Below are positions 6,774-11,055 of a DNA stretch of 11,055 bases, one piece after another. Source of the stretch: an uncultured Cytophagaceae bacterium (GTDB lineage Bacteria; Bacteroidota; Bacteroidia; Cytophagales; Spirosomataceae); contig CAJCBY010000090.1 of the NCBI GenBank assembly GCA_903960725.1, positions 1 to 11,055 on the forward strand. The letters are read 5' to 3'. Position 1 is the stretch's first letter. Each line of letters starts with the position of its first letter. The position numbers were made by a program, and so were the translations under genes. The notes beneath the pieces are model-generated. The model was not told the origin of the DNA and did no database searches. It saw only the letters and a program-made list of their open reading frames with translations.

Positions 6774-7304
6774 ATGAAAAGAATTGCCATTGACATGGAT
6801 GATGTTTTAGCTAAAACAACTCATGTAATTATTGATCGCATCAATGATAAGGTTAACAAAAATTTTACCTACGAAGAATTATTAAATGGTGGCAAAGAAT
6901 ACAAAGAAGAATTTTATGCTCATTATTTAGCAAATAACTCCTTTTTGTGGGAACCTGGATTCTTTGAACACATACCCGTGAATGAAGATGCAGTGGAGGT
7001 GGTAAAAAAATTATCGGAACAATATGAGATATTTATTGTGTCAGCTGCTACCGAATTTCCCAATTCGCTAAAAGAAAAACTAACCTGGATGGAAATGCAT
7101 TTGCCATTTATTACCTGGAAACACATTGTTTTTTGTGGACACAAATACATGATTCAAGCGGATTATTTAATTGACGATCACGAAAAGAATTTGCATACTT
7201 TTACCGGTACTCCCCTATTATATACGGCACCTCACAACCTACACATAACCGATTTTCAACGTGTGAATAATTGGAAGGACGTAGAAAAATTATTGTTAGA
7301 TTAA
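6774..7304 (+). CDS. 5'(3')-deoxyribonucleotidase-like HAD phosphatase (NT5C family)
   Basis: This is a 176-residue haloacid-dehalogenase-type phosphatase. Family members remove phosphate from (deoxy)nucleoside monophosphates in the cytoplasm. Motif I is IDMDDVLA with nucleophile D7 and acid/base D9. Motif II is the Ser in FIVSAATEF (S90), motif III is probably K124 in CGHKYMIQ, and motif IV is DYLIDDHEKNL with D134 and D135. The cap is the small helical insertion between motifs I and II (about 15-75), containing LWEPGFFEHIPV. Length and the GTPLLYTAPHN stretch fit the NT5C family. ATG 6774 follows the groEL terminator closely. Its stop overlaps the next ATG as TAATG, so it is coupled to the MFS gene. 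Nucleotide specificity cannot be read from the sequence. Confidence 0.85.
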   Translation: MKRIAIDMDDVLAKTTHVIIDRINDKVNKNFTYEELLNGGKEYKEEFYAHYLANNSFLWEPGFFEHIPVNEDAVEVVKKLSEQYEIFIVSAATEFPNSLKEKLTWMEMHLPFITWKHIVFCGHKYMIQADYLIDDHEKNLHTFTGTPLLYTAPHNLHITDFQRVNNWKDVEKLLLD

Positions 7305-8437
7305 TGAAGAAGTCGCGTTTTAGTATAGGTATTTTATTCTTTATATGTGGATTAAATTTTGCTACGTGGGCCACACGTATTCCGGATTTTAAGAGTTCTC
7401 TACAGCTTTCAGATGCTGAATTAGGAACTGTATTGATGGGTTTACCTATCGGTTCATTAGTGTCTTTACCCATCGCAGGTTGGCTTTTAACAAAATATGC
7501 ATCTAGGTGGATTACCCTCATGGCCGTGGTTATGTATGTGGTGGTCATACCAAGTTTAGGCATCCTAAGTTCTGCTTTATCATTATTCATAGGTCTATTT
7601 TTCTTCGGAATGGCTGGAGATATAATGAATATTGCCATGAACACACAGGTAGTCAGTTTAGAGGCCAAAATGAATAAAATCATTATGTCTTCTTTTCACG
7701 CCGTTTTCTCTATTGGTTTATTAGCAGGAGCTTTTTTAGGTGGAATATTAGAAAAAGAAAATTTTACGCCCATTGAACATTTTAGTTTGATCGCTTTTTC
7801 AAATATTATTCTAATTCCCTTTAGTTTTCGAAATTTATTGACGGACAAACCTATTCAGGATGATACTAAATCTATATCCTCCATATTTAATTTAGGTCCT
7901 TATTTAATCACCTTATCCTTTATTGCCTTTTGTGGAATGTTATGCGAAGGCGCCATGGCTGATTGGATCTCCTTATATTTTAAAGAATATATCCCTGATT
8001 CTCCATTTCCTATAACAATCGGTTTCTCTTTCTTTGCTGCGGCTATGGTGTTAGGTCGTTTTATAGGGGATAAAATATCCTTACAGTATGGCGTATCCAA
8101 CATTTTAATTCTTAATGGTATTTTAATTAGCTTGGGCATGTTGCTTACGCTCTTATTTCCTTCCATCTACCTTAAAATTGCTGGTTGCTTTTTAACAGGA
8201 ATAGGCATTTCTACCATTGTTCCTTTGATCTATTCACAAGCAGGCAATCAGAAAGAAATTATGCCTTCTATTGCGATTGCTGGCGTTTCAACGATTGCCT
8301 ACATTGGATTTTTGCTAGGCCCAGTTTTAATAGGGTATTTATCAGATTTCGTTGGACTAGATAAAGCGTTGTATTTGATTGTTGTTTTAGGTTTTCTAGC
8401 GGCTTTTATATCCAAAACTTGGGCAAATTCTAAATGA
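7304..8437 (+). CDS. MFS transporter, YbjJ-like
   Basis: This is a 377-residue inner-membrane transporter of the major facilitator superfamily with about 12 predicted membrane helices. Features recalling the YbjJ group are GLNFATWATRIPDFK near the N-terminus followed by LSDAELGTVLMGLPIGS, MNTQVVSLE in the first half, IMSSFHAVFSIG around the middle, and CGMLCEGAMADWISLY at the start of the second half. The substrate of this group is not established. ATG 7304 shares one base with the stop of the nucleotidase gene (TAATG). An upstream in-frame start at 7271 would add a charged stretch inside that gene and is less likely. It overlaps the AraC-type regulator by 4 bp (ATGA), so the three genes form one unit. 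Low-GC codons match the neighbours and no sign of transfer is seen. Confidence 0.87.
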   Translation: MKKSRFSIGILFFICGLNFATWATRIPDFKSSLQLSDAELGTVLMGLPIGSLVSLPIAGWLLTKYASRWITLMAVVMYVVVIPSLGILSSALSLFIGLFFFGMAGDIMNIAMNTQVVSLEAKMNKIIMSSFHAVFSIGLLAGAFLGGILEKENFTPIEHFSLIAFSNIILIPFSFRNLLTDKPIQDDTKSISSIFNLGPYLITLSFIAFCGMLCEGAMADWISLYFKEYIPDSPFPITIGFSFFAAAMVLGRFIGDKISLQYGVSNILILNGILISLGMLLTLLFPSIYLKIAGCFLTGIGISTIVPLIYSQAGNQKEIMPSIAIAGVSTIAYIGFLLGPVLIGYLSDFVGLDKALYLIVVLGFLAAFISKTWANSK

Positions 8438-9282
8438 TCATTGAATACCGAAAACCTTCAGAGGCCTTAGCGCCGTTTGTGGATCATCTGTGGGAAAAAC
8501 AGGTGGAGGAATCAGGTATTATTCCTTATGATATCGAAACGATATTCCCGGAAGATCAAACTGTTTTGACCTATTCATTTGGAAAAGAATATTATCGGTC
8601 GCATGCAAATACAGATCACTTTAAATCGATTAATGGAGTTCAGTTAGAAGGATTACATCAGGCACCTAATTTTTATAAGCACCAGCCAGGTATTCATATT
8701 TTTGGCGTAAAGTTTCGTGTAGGAGGTTTATTCGCATTTCTACCTTCGTCCATATCATCTACAAATAATGAAAGTACAGACGCTCACACACTTTTATCCA
8801 ATCTGCCACTATTAAATCAGACTATGGGGTTTGATCAGCGTTGTGAATTAATGGAAACCTATTTATTAAGTCATTTAATAGAAAAACAGGCTAAAAAATA
8901 TTTGAAGTTATTATTAATGCTGCAAGATTTAGAAGTGGATTCTACCATAATACCGAGTTCATACAAAACACTTTCTCGCTTATTTCAGGAGGTAATTGGA
9001 ATTAGTCCAAAAGAATATGTTCAGATAAAGCGTATTAATCAATCTTTGGCTCTCTTTGCTTCCACAAAGGACATTAAAAGCCAAGATTTAGCTGATCAAC
9101 TTGGATACTATGATTCCGCCCATTTTATCAATGAGTTTAAAAAATATACGGGAAAAACGCCCAAAAGTTTAAAGAATAGTCTCTTTGATATGAAAGAATC
9201 AGAATTCATCGATGAATTCAAGCAGTATATTTCCCCTGAGCATTTACTACATTATACGTCCATTTTTCGCAAAAATTCATAA
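8434..9282 (+). CDS. AraC-family transcriptional regulator with DUF6597-like N-terminal domain
   Basis: This is a 282-residue DNA-binding regulator. The N-terminal half resembles the DUF6597 ligand-sensing type: LAPFVDHLWEKQVEE at 12-26, ETIFPEDQTVLTYSFG at 35-50, and FGVKFRVGGLFAFLP at 90-104. The C-terminal part carries the AraC DNA-binding module: YKTLSRLFQEVIGISPKEYV (177-196), then LADQLGYYDSAHFINEFKKY (219-238) and TGKTPKSLK (239-247). The second HTH is complete. In the first, the usual helix-turn before SRLFQ is shortened and replaced by DLEVDSTIIPSS, so it may be degenerate. ATG 8434 overlaps the MFS stop (ATGA), placing it in the operon it may control. About 35 residues follow the HTH. 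The effector is unknown. Confidence 0.87.
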   Translation: MIIEYRKPSEALAPFVDHLWEKQVEESGIIPYDIETIFPEDQTVLTYSFGKEYYRSHANTDHFKSINGVQLEGLHQAPNFYKHQPGIHIFGVKFRVGGLFAFLPSSISSTNNESTDAHTLLSNLPLLNQTMGFDQRCELMETYLLSHLIEKQAKKYLKLLLMLQDLEVDSTIIPSSYKTLSRLFQEVIGISPKEYVQIKRINQSLALFASTKDIKSQDLADQLGYYDSAHFINEFKKYTGKTPKSLKNSLFDMKESEFIDEFKQYISPEHLLHYTSIFRKNS

Positions 9283-9320
9283 TTGTCCTTTTTTTACAAT
9301 TTAATTCCCATAAATATTTA

Positions 9321-9329
9321 TAAATTTTG
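9321..9329 (+). promoter_or_regulatory. Possible promoter -7-like box before the sugar MFS gene
   Basis: TAAATTTTG resembles TAnnTTTG with one extra base, 18 bp before the ATG at 9348. Just upstream, 9310-9321 is a perfect 12-bp palindrome ATAAATATTTAT. In such A/T-rich DNA both may be chance. The 65-bp gap 9283-9347 otherwise shows only a T-run at 9288-9295 without a convincing stem. Confidence 0.25.
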
Positions 9330-9347
9330 TGTGGAACAAATACAATT

Positions 9348-10655
9348 ATGAATAAACACGTTATTTTCTGGTCAATTACGGTTGGTTTAGGTGGCCTCTT
9401 GTTTGGTATGGACGTTGCCGTTATTTCCGGAGCTGAATTAGCGATACAACAATTGTGGAAACTCGACTCCTTTACTCATGGTTTGGCCATTGCGGCTGCC
9501 TTGTACGGAACCGTTATTGGAGCTGCATTAGGAGGTATTCCAGCTGATATATTTGGTCGAAAGAAAACCTTGTTTTGGATTGGATTAAGTTTCTTTATTT
9601 CTTCGATTGGTGCCGCTATAGCCCCAGATGTAAATCTATTCATGCTATTTCGATTCCTCGGCGGTTTGGGCATAGGCGCATCTTCCGTAGTAGCTCCTAT
9701 CTACATTTCAGAAATTGCACCAGCAAAACACAGAGGTAAATTAGTCATCTCCTTCCAACTGAATATTGTGCTCGGTATTTTAATCGCCTATGTCTCCAAT
9801 TACTTTATTCAAGGGATGGAAAATGATTGGCGCATTATGTTAGGCGTTGTAGCGCTTCCTTCCCTATTATTCTCCATTTTGATTCTATTAACTCCTGAAA
9901 CGCCCCAATTTTTGTTGTTAAAGCGAAATGATATTGACGGAGCTCGGAAAGTGTTAACATTGGCTGATCCGAATCCGGACGAGACAATACAGCGTATTCA
10001 AAATAATGCCAAACAAAGTACAGAAAAAGAGCGTTTATTCTCCGGCAAATTTGTTTGGCCCTTAACGCTTGCCTTTTTGTTTGCCTTCTTTAACCAGATG
10101 TCTGGCATCAATGCTATTATTTATTATGCCCCTAGAATCTATGAATTAACTGGTTTAGGAAAAGAAAGCGCCTTGTTATCAACTGCAGGAATTGGTATTG
10201 CTAATCTGTTATTTACTTTGTTAGGCTGGTATTTAATTGATCGTGTGGGACGTCGTATTTTGATGTTTATTGGATCCGTAGGTTATATAATTACGCTAAG
10301 CCTAATCGCTTATGCTTTTTACACTGAATCTTATACTTTAGTCCCTGTTTACATATTTGCTTTTATAGCGTCTCATGCTATTGGGCAAGGATCGGTTATT
10401 TGGGTGTTTATTTCAGAGATATTCCCTAATTCTGTCAGAGCATCTGGAATGGCATGGGGTTCCTTAACTCACTGGGTGTTTGCTGCATTAGTCGCTAATT
10501 TTTTTCCCTTATTTACTGAAAGTTATGGTGGCACCCTGATTTTTGGTTTTTTTGCTGTAATGATGGTCGCTCAACTAGCGTATGTGGCATTCATGATGCC
10601 AGAGACAAAAGGAGCTAATTTAGAAGACATTGAAAAACAGGTAATCATGCATTAA
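9348..10655 (+). CDS. Sugar-porter family MFS transporter
   Basis: This is a 435-residue proton-coupled or facilitative sugar transporter of the inner membrane. Family signatures are in place: GGLLFGMDVAVISGAE in TM1, DIFGRKK (67-73) after TM2, RFLGGLGIG (102-110), PIYISEIAPAKHRGK (117-131), PETPQFLL as the PESPR-like motif after TM6 (183-190), NQMSGINAIIYYAPRIYE in TM7 (249-266), DRVGRR (298-303) and the closing PETKG (418-422). The order and spacing match XylE/GLUT-type porters. PETPQ replaces the usual PESPR, losing the Arg. ATG 9348 puts the basic residue just before TM1; an upstream TTG at 9327 is rejected. The GntR-type regulator starts 10 bp downstream, so the pair probably forms a sugar-uptake module. 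The sugar cannot be assigned; no catabolic enzyme is visible nearby. Confidence 0.92.
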   Translation: MNKHVIFWSITVGLGGLLFGMDVAVISGAELAIQQLWKLDSFTHGLAIAAALYGTVIGAALGGIPADIFGRKKTLFWIGLSFFISSIGAAIAPDVNLFMLFRFLGGLGIGASSVVAPIYISEIAPAKHRGKLVISFQLNIVLGILIAYVSNYFIQGMENDWRIMLGVVALPSLLFSILILLTPETPQFLLLKRNDIDGARKVLTLADPNPDETIQRIQNNAKQSTEKERLFSGKFVWPLTLAFLFAFFNQMSGINAIIYYAPRIYELTGLGKESALLSTAGIGIANLLFTLLGWYLIDRVGRRILMFIGSVGYIITLSLIAYAFYTESYTLVPVYIFAFIASHAIGQGSVIWVFISEIFPNSVRASGMAWGSLTHWVFAALVANFFPLFTESYGGTLIFGFFAVMMVAQLAYVAFMMPETKGANLEDIEKQVIMH

Positions 10656-10665
10656 TCGTGTTCTT

Positions 10666-11055
10666 ATGATATATTTTGATCCTACCAGTAGTAAACCTAA
10701 GTACCAGCAATTAATTGATGGTATCATCGATGGAATTAATTCTGGCTTACTAGAGCACGGAAAACAATTGCCTTCTATAAACAAGGTGGCTAGCGAATTC
10801 AATATGGCACGTATGACCGTTACGAAAGCCTATGATGATTTGCGTGAAAAAGGATTGATTAGTTCTCATCACGGGAAAGGATTCTATGTTTCAAGTACGA
10901 ATACAAAAAATGCTTTACGGGTTTTTATTCTAATGGATGCATTAACTCCGTACAAAGAGATCTGCTTTAAATACATTCTATACAGTGGGTTCAAGAACAG
11001 ATGCGGTATACTTCAGAAAGTTTGCAAGAACACAAGATGGACAAATTATCAATGA
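10666..11055 (+). CDS. GntR-family transcriptional regulator, C-terminal part disrupted or cut off
   Basis: The N-terminal 75 residues are a clear GntR winged helix: PKYQQLIDGIIDGINSGLL (11-29), GKQLPSINKVASEF (32-45), MTVTKAYDDLREKGLISSHHGKGFYV (50-75). Then ALRVFILMDALTPYKE (83-98) reads as the start of a LacI-like sugar-sensing domain, as in Bacteroidota GntR regulators of about 330 residues. From about codon 99 (position 10960) the frame turns into Cys/Lys-rich sequence unlike that domain and ends at a TGA occupying the last three bases of the window. The +1-shifted frame is open from 10946 to the end and looks more protein-like. A frameshift, a sequence junction near 10958-10963 (AGATCT) or a real truncation are all possible. 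The 10-bp gap after the sugar porter suggests it regulates sugar uptake. Confidence 0.75.
   Translation: MIYFDPTSSKPKYQQLIDGIIDGINSGLLEHGKQLPSINKVASEFNMARMTVTKAYDDLREKGLISSHHGKGFYVSSTNTKNALRVFILMDALTPYKEICFKYILYSGFKNRCGILQKVCKNTRWTNYQ

Noticed and set aside
7271..7303. Upstream start for the YbjJ-like MFS gene
   Set aside because: It would add charged residues before TM1 and lie inside the nucleotidase gene; ATG 7304 gives the typical TAATG coupling and a short basic N-terminus.
7201..7683. 160-codon minus-strand open frame
   Set aside because: It lies antisense to the nucleotidase end and the YbjJ-like MFS gene, both well supported; its peptide shows no recognisable domain.
9310..9321. Perfect 12-bp palindrome ATAAATATTTAT as an operator
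   Set aside because: It is made only of A and T in an A/T-rich gap, so chance is likely; kept only as a note with the weak promoter.
9327..9347. TTG start for the sugar porter
   Set aside because: It falls in the likely promoter region; ATG 9348 gives MNKHVIFW directly before TM1.
1..11055. Mobile elements, CRISPR arrays, tRNA or rRNA genes
   Set aside because: No transposase or integrase motifs, no regularly spaced repeats and no tRNA- or rRNA-like stretch were seen on either strand.

Overview
The window is AT-rich and densely coding, with every gene on the + strand. It looks like a chromosomal segment of a Bacteroidota bacterium, probably of the Cytophagales type. Evidence for this is the gene order miaB, sigma-54 activator, lptE, small TPR-like protein, secG, groES, groEL (an order I associate with this phylum), the lack of Shine-Dalgarno sequences before most starts, an A/T-rich leader before each ATG, and one exact match to the Bacteroidota -7 box TAnnTTTG. 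The genus cannot be fixed from the sequence.

Layout. (1) Positions 2-535 hold the 3' part of a LolD-type ABC ATPase gene that starts before the window. (2) Positions 588-4640 hold a tight run: miaB (tRNA methylthiolation), a sigma-54-dependent AAA+ activator, lptE (outer-membrane LPS assembly lipoprotein), a small conserved protein with one TPR-like motif, and secG (Sec translocon). Neighbours overlap by 7 and 23 bp or are 7 and 2 bp apart, so they are probably one operon. (3) The 129-bp gap 4641-4769 is the richest regulatory stretch. It has a perfect 9-bp inverted repeat, a near-consensus sigma-54 -24/-12 element and a UUCG hairpin, followed by groES-groEL (4770-6709) and a strong intrinsic terminator (6731-6761). 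(4) Positions 6774-9282 are a second overlapping set: a 5'(3')-deoxyribonucleotidase-like HAD phosphatase, a YbjJ-like MFS transporter and an AraC-type regulator. (5) Positions 9348-11055 hold a sugar-porter MFS gene and a GntR-type regulator. The reading frame of the regulator stops resembling its family near 10960, close to the end of the window.

How the genes fit together. The first block joins translation quality, LPS and lipoprotein export, protein secretion and chaperonin. The main idea worth testing is a regulatory circuit. The groES promoter looks sigma-54 dependent, a sigma-54 activator without any sensor domain is encoded in the operon just upstream, and a 14-bp element (13/14 identical) occurs before both miaB and groES. 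Blocks 4 and 5 look like small transporter-plus-regulator modules with unknown substrates. No mobile element, CRISPR array, tRNA or rRNA gene was seen, and no gap between genes exceeds 130 bp.
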